This document shows positions 26,874 to 36,876 of a DNA stretch of 64,000 bases, piece after piece. The DNA comes from Aquabacterium sp. OR-4 (GTDB lineage: Bacteria; Pseudomonadota; Gammaproteobacteria; Burkholderiales; Burkholderiaceae_C). The stretch's first letter is position 1, and each line of letters starts with the position of its first letter. The position numbers and the translations under genes are program-made. Location: assembly GCF_025290835.2 (NCBI RefSeq), contig NZ_JAOCQD020000002.1, positions 744,001 to 808,000 of the forward strand. Direction: 5' to 3'. The notes under the pieces were generated by a model, which ran no database searches, was not told the origin of the DNA, and worked only from the letters and a program-made list of their open reading frames with translations.

Positions 26874-27356
26874 CTACGCGTCCCAGTCGTCGCCGCTGAA
26901 CCTGATGAACTGGCGCAGCTTCACCGACTTCGACTTGGCGAAGCGGGTGGGCTTGGGCGGGCGCTGCTTGGCACGCCGCTGGCGCTCGCGCTCGGCCCAC
27001 TCGGCGGTTTCCTCAGGCCGCAGGCGCACCACCTTGACGCTGCCGAACTGGCGCTCGACCTTGATTGGCGGCGGCGGCGTGCTGGCCTGCGGCCTGCGCC
27101 TGGCCCGGCGCCTGTCGGCCTGGCTGGGCTCGCTGCTGTTCGCTGCCTCGGTCTTCGCTAGTTCGCCGAGTGCGAACACTGAGCTCGGGCCCTTGGTGCG
27201 GGGCGGCGCGGTGCCGGCGGCCGGCACGATGACATGGCGAACCGGCCACAGGCAAACATCATCGTCCGCGTCTGGCGCGTCGTTGGCGGCCTCGTGGCGC
27301 TGCAGCTCCTCGGGAGCGCTCGCCCGGGCCCAGCGCGGGGGGCGTGCTGTCGGCAT
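26874..27356 (-). CDS. Hypothetical basic protein of the integrated element
   Basis: A 160-residue protein, not recognised. The N-terminal half is disordered and Ala/Pro-rich; the C-terminal half is strongly basic (RRRARRRPQ, ERERQRRAKQRPPKP). It is six bases from the gp10-like gene and probably in the same transcript. A nucleic-acid or scaffold role cannot be told from sequence. Confidence 0.5.
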   Translation of the reverse strand: MPTARPPRWARASAPEELQRHEAANDAPDADDDVCLWPVRHVIVPAAGTAPPRTKGPSSVFALGELAKTEAANSSEPSQADRRRARRRPQASTPPPPIKVERQFGSVKVVRLRPEETAEWAERERQRRAKQRPPKPTRFAKSKSVKLRQFIRFSGDDWDA

Positions 27357-27362
27357 GGTGGT

Positions 27363-27794
27363 TCAGCCCTTGGGGCCTTGTGGCCGCAAGGCCGCGAGCA
27401 TCGCCTTGTGGATCGCCGGCGCTGCGCGCTCCGCGGCCTCGGTCAGAAAGCCGGGCTGCCCATCGTTGGGCCCCCAGTAGAAGCCCGCATCACGGCCGTT
27501 GCGCTTGGGTCTGGGCTTGTTCAGCCCGACCCACTTGCCCGCGGCCTCATGCACGGCCAGCGCGTACTCGGCCGTGAAGCCGATGCGGCCGACAAGGGCG
27601 GTTCCACGCATGCTGACTTCCGCGTACTGCGAGTTGATCAGCGTCGACGTCGCGATGGGCACCAGCGCGGCCACCTCGCCGCTGATCGCGCTGAGGCAGC
27701 TTCGCAGCGCGGCGACCTTCTGCCGCTCGATCTTGCCGATGAACTCGGGGAGCTTGTTCACGATGCGCACGCGGCGCCGGCGCGGGCCTGACAT
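27363..27794 (-). CDS. HK97 gp10-like head-tail connector protein
   Basis: A 143-residue protein, start MSGPRRRRVRIVNKLPEFIG. It shows the usual features of the HK97-gp10 family: PIATSTLINSQYAEV, VGRIGFTAEYALAVHEAAG and, near the end, GQPGFLTEAAERAAPAI. In phages this protein joins head and tail. Its presence without portal or tail genes is odd. The ATG overlaps the stop of the preceding gene by one base. Confidence 0.7.
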   Translation of the reverse strand: MSGPRRRRVRIVNKLPEFIGKIERQKVAALRSCLSAISGEVAALVPIATSTLINSQYAEVSMRGTALVGRIGFTAEYALAVHEAAGKWVGLNKPRPKRNGRDAGFYWGPNDGQPGFLTEAAERAAPAIHKAMLAALRPQGPKG

Positions 27795-28480
27795 CAGAAA
27801 CCGGCCTTGGCCAGCGCCTGCTGCGCGTGAGGGCGCAGGTCCGGCACAACGAAGGCGCGGCGGTGCGCGCGGTAGTGGGCGACCGCGAAGCCGGCCAGCG
27901 CTGCGGCGTAGGCCTCCTGCGCGGCCAGATAGCGCGCCTCGGCACCGCGGGCTTCGGCGGCCAGGATCCGCTGCAGCGCCATCTCGACCTCGCGCTCGGC
28001 CTGGCCCAGCACTTGGCGCGCCTGCGCCGCCTCCCCCTCGGCGGAGGCTTGCGACAGTTCCATGGTCGCAATGCGGTCGCTGCTCGAGGTGTCGACCTGA
28101 GCCGGTGGCGTGCCGGCCTTCACCAGTGCCAACAGGCGCGCGGCGGCCGACTGGGTGGCCTTGGTGTGCGCGTCGCGCTCGGCACGGATCATGTCCTTGA
28201 TGGTGGCCACCGTCTGCTCGGCAGCCGCGAGGGCGCTGGCAGCGACTTCGCGGTGGCGCACGGCGTCGGCGTGCTGCTGGCGCGCGACGTCAGCGAGTTC
28301 CTCGTGCCGCAGCAGTTCGTCAAGGTGGGCACGCTCAGACCGCAGCGCCTCGAGTGTGTTGGACACGCGGCGCGCGTTGAGCTCGGCAAAGCGCACCACC
28401 TCCGCGAGGGTGTTGAAGCGCACCTCAGCGCCGGTGTTGGTCGGCAGCGTCAGCCGTGTCGAGGTGATGGTGTCAGCCAC
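27794..28480 (-). CDS. Coiled-coil protein of the integrated element
   Basis: A 228-residue protein, start (GTG) MADTITSTRLTLPTNTG. Residues 30-200 are Ala/Glu/Arg/Gln-rich heptads that should form long coiled coils. No family was recognised; scaffold or tape-like roles are possible. It overlaps the preceding gene by 8 bases and the next by one, so translation is coupled through the string. Confidence 0.55.
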   Translation of the reverse strand: MADTITSTRLTLPTNTGAEVRFNTLAEVVRFAELNARRVSNTLEALRSERAHLDELLRHEELADVARQQHADAVRHREVAASALAAAEQTVATIKDMIRAERDAHTKATQSAAARLLALVKAGTPPAQVDTSSSDRIATMELSQASAEGEAAQARQVLGQAEREVEMALQRILAAEARGAEARYLAAQEAYAAALAGFAVAHYRAHRRAFVVPDLRPHAQQALAKAGF

Positions 28481-28988
28481 GGGGCACCTCCCGAGCGATC
28501 TTGAGGCGCAGGGCATCCAGGATGGTGTCCAGTTCGTAGGCTGTCGGCGCCAGCAACTCAGCCAGTTCCGCCGCGCAGGTGTCCCCGTCTGTGGGCTCGC
28601 ACGTCCACGCATAAAGCTGCCTGTAAAGCAGGTCGGCGCGGGACTGTGCAGCGGCCAGCAACGCCCTGGGCGACGCGGCCGGATTCAGCATCAGCGCGGG
28701 GTCTTCGGACATTTCAGCTGCCGACGTGCCCCCCGTGCGACGGCTGGCCTCGTGCCCCGACATCAGTGGAATGCCGGTGGCGGGCTTGGCGTCGACCTTG
28801 GCCCCGCTGTCGGGCTGCGCCTTGAGCGTCTGGGCGATGCTCACGCGCCACGGGTGGCCGTCGTCGTGGCCGGTGTTGTCCAGCCATCCGTCGAGCAGCT
28901 GAAGCAGCTGCACGGGCGTGAGCGGGGTGTCCGCCGACGGGTTGATGGGGCGGTCGCCCTCGGGCGGTACAGTTCGGGTAGCAGTCAT
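28473..28988 (-). CDS. Hypothetical protein of the integrated element
   Basis: A 171-residue acidic protein, start MTATRTVPPEGDRPINPS, with AAG-GAC ribosome-like sequence ahead. The C-terminal part is helical (SRADLLYRQLYAWTCEPT and AELAELLAPTAYELDTI). No family was recognised. It is the first gene of the minus-strand string; the 241 bases before it, back to higA (28989-29229), hold no gene and probably its promoter. Confidence 0.5.
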   Translation of the reverse strand: MTATRTVPPEGDRPINPSADTPLTPVQLLQLLDGWLDNTGHDDGHPWRVSIAQTLKAQPDSGAKVDAKPATGIPLMSGHEASRRTGGTSAAEMSEDPALMLNPAASPRALLAAAQSRADLLYRQLYAWTCEPTDGDTCAAELAELLAPTAYELDTILDALRLKIAREVPRG

Positions 28989-29229
28989 TGCGATCGTCCT
29001 TGGATCGTGGTGGGTGTCAGGCCGGCCGAGAAGGTCAGAGCTCTCGGTCGGCCGCCTTTGCCTCAGGACCGCTGAGGCGCCGGATTCGGGTTGGCGGAGG
29101 TGCTCTCCGCCCAGGGCCCTTGTTCCATGCGGGTTGTGGGGCGGGTGGTGGTCGTGTCCACCGTTCAGCCCGCCATGCCGCAGACCCACTGCAGCGTCGG
29201 TGCCGGCGTCCGGCCGGCGCGGTGCCAGG

Positions 29230-29556
29230 TCAGGCCGGCGCCTCGAAACGATCCGGCGCCAGCGGCTTGATGCGCTTCAGCTCGGCCCGCGCTACCTTCT
29301 CGGCCTGCCACAGGTCATAGGCGGCCTGCATGCGCAACCACACCTCGGCGCGGCCACCGTGGTCGGCGCCCATCCAGCGCTCCAGGCGCAGGGCCATCTC
29401 GGGCGACACCGCGGCGCGGCCGTTCAGCGTGCGCGACAGGGTGACACGGCTCACGCCGAGTTCAGCCGCGGCATCGGTGACGCTCAGGCCCAGGGCCGGC
29501 AGCACGTCATCGCGCAGCGTCTCGCCGGGGTGCGGCGGGTTGTGCATTCGGGTCAT
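29230..29556 (-). CDS. higA: HigA family antitoxin
   Basis: A 108-residue protein with [18 protein letters not shown] and a classic helix-turn-helix [22 protein letters not shown]. HigA binds the toxin and represses the operon. It begins 10 bases after the toxin gene, toxin-first as in other higBA pairs. An inner ATG at 29547 (MHNPPHPGE) is also possible. Confidence 0.9.
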   Translation of the reverse strand: MTRMHNPPHPGETLRDDVLPALGLSVTDAAAELGVSRVTLSRTLNGRAAVSPEMALRLERWMGADHGGRAEVWLRMQAAYDLWQAEKVARAELKRIKPLAPDRFEAPA

Positions 29557-29566
29557 CGTCGGTTGC

Positions 29567-29845
29567 TCAGTGGTAGTCGCGGTAATCCACCAGGTGGGCG
29601 TTGCCGTCCTCGAACCGGAACACCAGGCGCCAGTTCCCGTTGACCCAGACCGACCAGTGGCCGGCCAGATCGCCGCTGAGCTGGTGCAGACGCCAGCCGG
29701 GGACGCTCATGTCCTGCGGGCGTTCGGCCTGCTCAAGCTGGGCCAGCTGGCGGCGCAGCTTTGCCGCGTGCGCCGGCTGAATCCCTGCCTTCGAACCGGT
29801 GTTGAAGAACGCTTCCAGCCCCTTGTGGATGAAGCTTAGGATCAT
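29567..29845 (-). CDS. higB: HigB family ribosome-dependent mRNA endonuclease toxin
   Basis: A 92-residue RelE-fold toxin: [18 protein letters not shown] at the start, [18 protein letters not shown] in the middle and [22 protein letters not shown] at the end, closely following the HigB pattern. It cleaves mRNA on the ribosome when free of HigA. Lying between the integrase and the element's genes, it probably stabilises the integrated element. Confidence 0.9.
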   Translation of the reverse strand: MILSFIHKGLEAFFNTGSKAGIQPAHAAKLRRQLAQLEQAERPQDMSVPGWRLHQLSGDLAGHWSVWVNGNWRLVFRFEDGNAHLVDYRDYH

Positions 29846-29884
29846 GGCTTGTCAATGTATCGTGTTGCGTTACGTGAGTCAACA

Positions 29885-31195
29885 TCAAGCGGCCTTGAGC
29901 GGCACCACCTCGGCCGCAGGCCGGGCCAGGTATTCGGCCCAGGCCATCAGCAGCGCGCGGCGCTCGGTCGCGAAGTCGGCCCGGTTGTAGGCGGCGCGCA
30001 CCCGGTTCGATTCCTCGTGCGCCAGGCACGCCTCGATCACGTCGGGCCTGGCCGCGCCGGTCTCGTTCGCCCAGGTGCTGAAGGTGGCCCGGCAAAGGCC
30101 GTGCACCGTGGTCTGATCGCGCACGCCCAGGCGCTCCAGTGCCTTGAGCATGGCCATGTTGGACAGCGGCTTCCCGTTGAGCATCGGCGACGGGAAGACC
30201 CAGTCCTTGTGCAGCCCTCGCACGGCGGCCAGCACCTCCAGTGCCCGCGGCGACAGGTAGACCGTGTGCGGCTCCTTGGCCTTCATCCGCTCGGCCGGCA
30301 CCACCCATGCACCCGCCTGCAGGTCGATCTCGGCCCAGGTCGCGCCCAGGGCTTCGCCGGTGCGTGCTGCGGTCAGCACCGCGAACTCCAGACAGCGCGC
30401 GGCGATGCCTTCAACGGCCCGCACCCGGGCCAGCAGCGCGGGGGCCTCGCGGTAGGCCAGCGCGGCGAACTGGCCGGCCTGCTTGCGGGGCAGTGCCTCG
30501 CGCATCTTGCGGCGGATGGCCGCGGCCGGGTTGCTGGTGCACCGGCGGTGGAAGATGGCGTCCTCGAAGACAGCGTCCAGCCGCTGGCGCATGCGCTGCA
30601 GCGTCTCGGGCATGGTGTCGCCCGTGTGGCGCCTCGCACGCTCGTGCGGCTTCACCTGGCCGAGGGCCTCCAGCAACTCGGGCGCCTCGATGTCGGCGAT
30701 GGGCTTGTGCCACACGCTGGCCGGCATGTGGTTTTCCAGGCTCGCGATCCACTGCGCGGCGTGCTTGGCCGTCTTGGTGGGCTCGATGGTGCGCTCGTGG
30801 TAATCGCGAGCGCACCGGGCTAGCGTCCAGCGCTCCCGGGCCTTCTGTGCCCTGGTGGTGGCCTCAGCCTCGCGCAGGGCCTCGCGGCGCTGTTCCTTGG
30901 CGTCGAGTGGGTCTGTGCCGTCGCGCAGCAGCTGGCGGGCATCGTGGGCCTTGTCGCGCGCGCTGGTCAGGGTGTCGCCGGCTTGGGCTGTGCTGCCGCG
31001 GTGGGCGACACCGAGGCCCATCTCGCGCCGCCGGCCGCTGGGCGCGGTGTAGCGGAAAACCCACGCCGCAGACGGCCCTCGAACCCTGAGCAGCAGCCCG
31101 CCGCCGTCCGAGTAATCGCCATCGCTGGCCGCCTGTACCTGCCGCGTAGTAAGCAGGTGTAGCCGCGCGGTGGTCCGTTTGCGTGAAGTCGCCAT
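29885..31195 (-). CDS. Tyrosine integrase of the tRNA-Ser element
   Basis: A 436-residue site-specific recombinase of the island-integrase type with a DUF4102-like N-terminal domain (DGGGLLLRVRGPSAAWVFRY). Catalytic residues seen: Arg in LTAARTGEALGATW, H365 and R369 in HGLCRATF, and nucleophile Y403 in RAAYNRADF. The usual spacing in this family is HGFR (H-x-x-R); here an extra residue separates H and R. It reads away from the tRNA-Ser gene in which the element is inserted, 187 bases from it, as expected for a phage-type attachment layout. Confidence 0.93.
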   Translation of the reverse strand: MATSRKRTTARLHLLTTRQVQAASDGDYSDGGGLLLRVRGPSAAWVFRYTAPSGRRREMGLGVAHRGSTAQAGDTLTSARDKAHDARQLLRDGTDPLDAKEQRREALREAEATTRAQKARERWTLARCARDYHERTIEPTKTAKHAAQWIASLENHMPASVWHKPIADIEAPELLEALGQVKPHERARRHTGDTMPETLQRMRQRLDAVFEDAIFHRRCTSNPAAAIRRKMREALPRKQAGQFAALAYREAPALLARVRAVEGIAARCLEFAVLTAARTGEALGATWAEIDLQAGAWVVPAERMKAKEPHTVYLSPRALEVLAAVRGLHKDWVFPSPMLNGKPLSNMAMLKALERLGVRDQTTVHGLCRATFSTWANETGAARPDVIEACLAHEESNRVRAAYNRADFATERRALLMAWAEYLARPAAEVVPLKAA

Positions 31196-31215
31196 TTGCT
31201 GTTCCCCTTGCCGTC

Positions 31216-31233
31216 CGCCAGTCTGTCCGCCAG
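31216..31233 (+). repeat. 18-bp end repeat, right copy
   Basis: Identical to 23969-23986 and in direct orientation. The sequence is itself a near-duplication of GTCCGCCAG (31213 and 31225), so each end carries two closely spaced half-sites, as integrase arm sites often do. Confidence 0.8.
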
Positions 31234-31250
31234 AAAGTGGCGGGAGCGCT

Positions 31251-31367
31251 GTGCACGTTGCTGCAACGCTTGTGCACGTTATGCAGTGTCTGAGGGGAGA
31301 AAACAGCCGTCAAATCAACGACTTAAAGCAAAAGCCCCCGCACGTTATCTGCACTGTCGTGCACGTT
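31251..31367 (+). repeat. GTGCACGTT repeats between integrase and tRNA
   Basis: GTGCACGTT occurs at 31251, 31272 and 31359, with GCACGTT also at 31340. The copies in 31340-31367 form the loop sides of the terminator hairpin; the other two lie upstream of the integrase start and may be recombinase, excisionase or repressor sites. Confidence 0.6.
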
Positions 31368-31375
31368 GCGGGGGC
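31325..31375 (-). terminator. Element-borne replacement terminator for tRNA-Ser
   Basis: On the minus strand GCCCCCGC and GCGGGGGC pair around a 26-base loop and are followed by TTTTGCTTT, seven bases past the tRNA CCA. It lies inside the element, so it was brought in and now ends the tRNA transcript in place of the displaced native terminator. TTTTGCTTT also occurs at the native site in opposite orientation. Confidence 0.75.
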
Positions 31376-31382
31376 AGTATCC

Positions 31383-31473
<91 letters not shown>

Positions 31474-31639
31474 TGAAATCGGTGCACCCGGCGGTCGCGT
31501 CGAGTGAAGCCGCAGATTCTAGCGCAGGTTTTGGCCTTTGCGGCCCATCTGCCGCCAAGCCGCTGCAGGCGGGCGGCGCGGGCTCAGGCGCGCACCCGCT
31601 CAGCAGCCCGCCCCGCACCCAGCCGGCGCCAGCCCGGCC

Positions 31640-34055
<2,416 letters not shown>

Positions 34056-34056
34056 C

Positions 34057-34524
34057 TCACAGCACCCCGATGACCTGGACTTCAAAGCTCACCGGCTGGC
34101 CGGCCAGCGGGTGATTGAAGTCGAACAGCAGCCAGCCACCGTCGGCCGCATCGGCACCGCCCAGCTCGCGCACCACGCCGGCGTACTGGCCGCCGCCATC
34201 GGGCGTGGGGAACTGCACCACGTCGCCCACCGCGTAGTCGGCATCGGGATCGCCCAGCTCGCGCAGCAGCGCGCGCTTGACCCGCTGCAGCAGCTCAGGG
34301 TTGCGCTCGCCAAAGGCCTCGCCGGCGGCCAGCGTGAAGGTTTCACGGGCGCCTTCGGCCAGGCCGAGCAGGCGCTGCTCCATGGCCGGCGCCAGTTGCC
34401 CGGCGCCCAGCGACAAGGTGGCCGGCTTGCCATCGAAGGTGCTGACGACATCGGCCCCGTCGGGGCCGGCCAGCCGGTAATGCAGGGTCAGAAACGACCC
34501 CTGCTGAATGAGGTTCACGCCCAT
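34057..34524 (-). CDS. FKBP-type peptidyl-prolyl isomerase (SlpA/FkpB-like)
   Basis: A 155-residue protein with [37 protein letters not shown] and, after the IF insert, [20 protein letters not shown], matching the short SlyD/SlpA branch without the His-rich metal tail. It catalyses proline isomerisation and has chaperone activity in the cytoplasm. The stop is one base from the ispH start. Confidence 0.92.
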   Translation of the reverse strand: MGVNLIQQGSFLTLHYRLAGPDGADVVSTFDGKPATLSLGAGQLAPAMEQRLLGLAEGARETFTLAAGEAFGERNPELLQRVKRALLRELGDPDADYAVGDVVQFPTPDGGGQYAGVVRELGGADAADGGWLLFDFNHPLAGQPVSFEVQVIGVL

Positions 34525-34669
34525 AAGGGGGATGGCTGAGGGGTTGGTGGGGGAATGCGACGCGATGACACCTGCGTCTAGACTGGCGCCGATTTTACGA
34601 GGCCGCCACCCCACCCAGGGCCACAACAGCGCCGCTGTCGGCCCGATCCGGGCTGAAACCCAACACACC

Positions 34670-35344
34670 ATGTCGATCAAGGACCTGCCCGCCGCCGCCC
34701 GCCCGCGCGAAAAGCTGCTGCAGCACGGCGCCGCCAGTCTGGCCGATGCCGAGTTGCTGGCGCTGCTGCTGCGCACCGGCGTGCGCGGCCAGGGTGTGCT
34801 GCAGATGGCCGAGAGCGTGCTGGCGCGCTTTGACGGCTTTGCCGGCCTGCTGCAGGCCGGGCCCGGCGCCCTGTGCGGCGTGCGCGGCCTGGGGCCGGCC
34901 AAGCGCGCCGAGCTGTCGGCGGTGATCGAGATGGCGCGCCGCGCCCTCGGCCAGCGCCTGGCCGAGCAGCCGGTGTTCGAATCACCGCAGGCGGTGAAGG
35001 ACTACCTGCAGCTGCAGCTGGGCCACCTGGCGCACGAGGTGTTCGCGGTGCTGTTTCTCGACACCCAGCACCGGCTGATCCGGCTGGAGGAGCTGTTTCG
35101 CGGCAGCCTCAGCCAGACCAGCGTGTACCCGCGCGAGGTGGTCAAGCGCGCGCTGGCGCTCAACGCCGGCGCGGTGATCCTGGCGCACAACCACCCCTCG
35201 GGCGTGGCCGAGCCCTCGCGCGCCGACGAGTTTCTGACCCAGACCCTCAAGAGCGCGCTGGCCCTGGTGGACGTGCGCGTGCTCGACCACCTGGTGGTGG
35301 GCCGCGGCGCGGTGGCCAGTTTTGCCGAGCGGGGTCTGCTGTGA
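34670..35344 (+). CDS. radC: RadC/JAMM domain protein
   Basis: A 224-residue protein: helix-hairpin-helix part with [18 protein letters not shown] and [10 protein letters not shown], then the JAMM core with [18 protein letters not shown], whose two His and Asp are metal ligands. Historically linked to DNA repair; its actual activity in cells is unclear. It is divergent from the FKBP-ispH pair. Confidence 0.93.
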   Translation: MSIKDLPAAARPREKLLQHGAASLADAELLALLLRTGVRGQGVLQMAESVLARFDGFAGLLQAGPGALCGVRGLGPAKRAELSAVIEMARRALGQRLAEQPVFESPQAVKDYLQLQLGHLAHEVFAVLFLDTQHRLIRLEELFRGSLSQTSVYPREVVKRALALNAGAVILAHNHPSGVAEPSRADEFLTQTLKSALALVDVRVLDHLVVGRGAVASFAERGLL

Positions 35345-35385
35345 TCGGCGCCGGCAGCCCGCGCAAACTGCGTTAGGGTGGCGGC

Positions 35386-36033
35386 ATGAAGATCCGCTCG
35401 CTCGCCGAACTGGGCGCGCTGCGCGAGGCCGTGCGCAGCGCCGAACGCGCCGCGGCCGAGCAGCGCCAGCGCGAGGCCGCCCAGCGCCGCCAGCGCGAGC
35501 GCCAGGTGCAGGCCGAGCACCAGCTGTTTGCCCGCGCCGTGGGCCTGGTGCACCCGCTGCGCGACCGCGGCCTGGCCGAGCTGGACCTGCCGCGCCCGCC
35601 ACCGCTGCCACGCCAGCGCGAGCTGGACGAGCAGGCCGCGCTGGCCGCCACGATGAGCGACGAGGTCACGCTCGAATCGCTGCTGCTCACCGACGACGGG
35701 CTGAGCTTTCGCCGCGCCGGCATCGGGCCGGATGTGGTCAACAAGCTGCGCCGCGGCCACTGGGCGCTGCAGGGCCAGCTGGATCTGCACGGCCACAACC
35801 GCGACCAGGCGCGCGAGCTGCTGGCCAGCTTCATCCGCGACAGCCACCGCCGCGGCATGCGCTGCGTGCGCGTGGTGCATGGCAAGGGCAATGGCTCGCC
35901 GGGGCGCCAGCCGGTGCTCAAGGGCAAGGTGCAGAAGTGGCTGGCGCAGTGCGCCGAGGTCATCGCCTTTGCCCAGGCCACCGGCCCGCAGGGCGGCGCC
36001 GGCGCGCTGGTGGTGCTGCTGGCGGGCAGCTGA
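35386..36033 (+). CDS. Smr domain protein (putative DNA endonuclease)
   Basis: A 215-residue protein with a charged N-terminal coiled coil (Glu/Arg/Gln-rich, residues 10-50) and a C-terminal Smr domain carrying LDLHGHNRDQA and VRVVHGKGNGS, the two nuclease motifs of the family (also found on MutS2). It probably cuts branched or mismatched DNA or RNA. It begins 41 bases after radC on the same strand, so the two may be co-expressed. Confidence 0.88.
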   Translation: MKIRSLAELGALREAVRSAERAAAEQRQREAAQRRQRERQVQAEHQLFARAVGLVHPLRDRGLAELDLPRPPPLPRQRELDEQAALAATMSDEVTLESLLLTDDGLSFRRAGIGPDVVNKLRRGHWALQGQLDLHGHNRDQARELLASFIRDSHRRGMRCVRVVHGKGNGSPGRQPVLKGKVQKWLAQCAEVIAFAQATGPQGGAGALVVLLAGS

Positions 36034-36097
36034 GCGCGCGGGCCCGGCCGCCGCTCCAACACCACCACCCGCCTCACCAACCTGGGCCAAGGCGGGC

Positions 36098-36150
36098 TGG
36101 TGGTGGTGGTGGCGGTGGTGGTGTTGGCGGTGGTGGTGTTGTTGGTGGTG
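36098..36150 (+). repeat. GGT/GTG low-complexity tract
   Basis: About 50 bases made almost wholly of TGG, GTT and GCGG between the convergent Smr and response-regulator genes. Upstream, ACCACCCGCC (36061-36072) can pair with GGCGGGCTGGTGG (36091-36103), so the tract may extend a terminator hairpin. G-tracts could also form a quadruplex. Confidence 0.6.
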
Positions 36151-36165
36151 AACGTGAACAGCGCG

Positions 36166-36876
36166 TCAGCCCGCCAACGCCTCCAGCCGGTAGCCCAGGC
36201 CGCGCACGGTGTGGATCAGCGGCGGCACACCGTCCTCGTCGATCTTGCTGCGCAGGCGGCGGATGTACACATCCACCACGTTGGTCAGCGGATCTTCGCT
36301 GGCGCCCCACACATTGGCCAGGATGCGCTCGCGGCTGAACAGGCGGCCCGGCGCGCTCATCATCAGCTCCAGCAGCGCCAGCTCCTTGGCGGTGAGCGGC
36401 AGCGGCCGGCCGCCGCGGCTGGCCTGCATGCGCTCGCGGTCGAACACCAGGTCGGCCACCTCCAGGCGGTTGGGCGCCTGGCGCGCCAGCTCGCGGCCAC
36501 GCCGCGCCAGTGACTCCAGCCGGGCCAGCAGCTCCTCAAAATCGAAGGGCTTGGCCAGGTAGTCGTCGGCGCCCAGGCGCAGCCCGGCCACGCGGTCTTC
36601 CACCGCGCCCAAGGCCGACAGCATCAGGATCGGCAGCGCCACGCCCTCGGCACGCAGGGTCTGGCAGATCTCGAGCCCGCCCATGCCGGGCAGCATCAGG
36701 TCGAGCACCAGCACCGTGGGCTGGCCATCGGTGGCGGCGGCGCGCGCGGCCTGGCGCGCCATGGCCAGGCCCTCGGGGCCGGTGGCGGCCTGCTCCACGC
36801 GGTGGCCCTCGGCGCGCAGGCCGCGGCCCAGAAAGTCGGCGATGCGGGCATCGTCCTCGATGACCAGAATGTTCAT
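36166..36876 (-). CDS. OmpR-family response regulator
   Basis: A 236-residue regulator with acidic D8/D9, phospho-acceptor D59 in LVLDLMLPGMGG, LAKPF and a C-terminal winged helix (DVYIRRLRSKID, HTVRGLGYRLEA). It overlaps the kinase gene by four bases. Neither its target genes nor its signal can be read from context; the divergent secreted protein is one candidate. Confidence 0.93.
   Translation of the reverse strand: MNILVIEDDARIADFLGRGLRAEGHRVEQAATGPEGLAMARQAARAAATDGQPTVLVLDLMLPGMGGLEICQTLRAEGVALPILMLSALGAVEDRVAGLRLGADDYLAKPFDFEELLARLESLARRGRELARQAPNRLEVADLVFDRERMQASRGGRPLPLTAKELALLELMMSAPGRLFSRERILANVWGASEDPLTNVVDVYIRRLRSKIDEDGVPPLIHTVRGLGYRLEALAG

Noticed and set aside
36098..36150. Coding sequence in the GGT-rich tract
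   Set aside because: Translated frames give only Val or Trp/Gly/Cys homopolymer-like runs with no start site; treated as low-complexity DNA.
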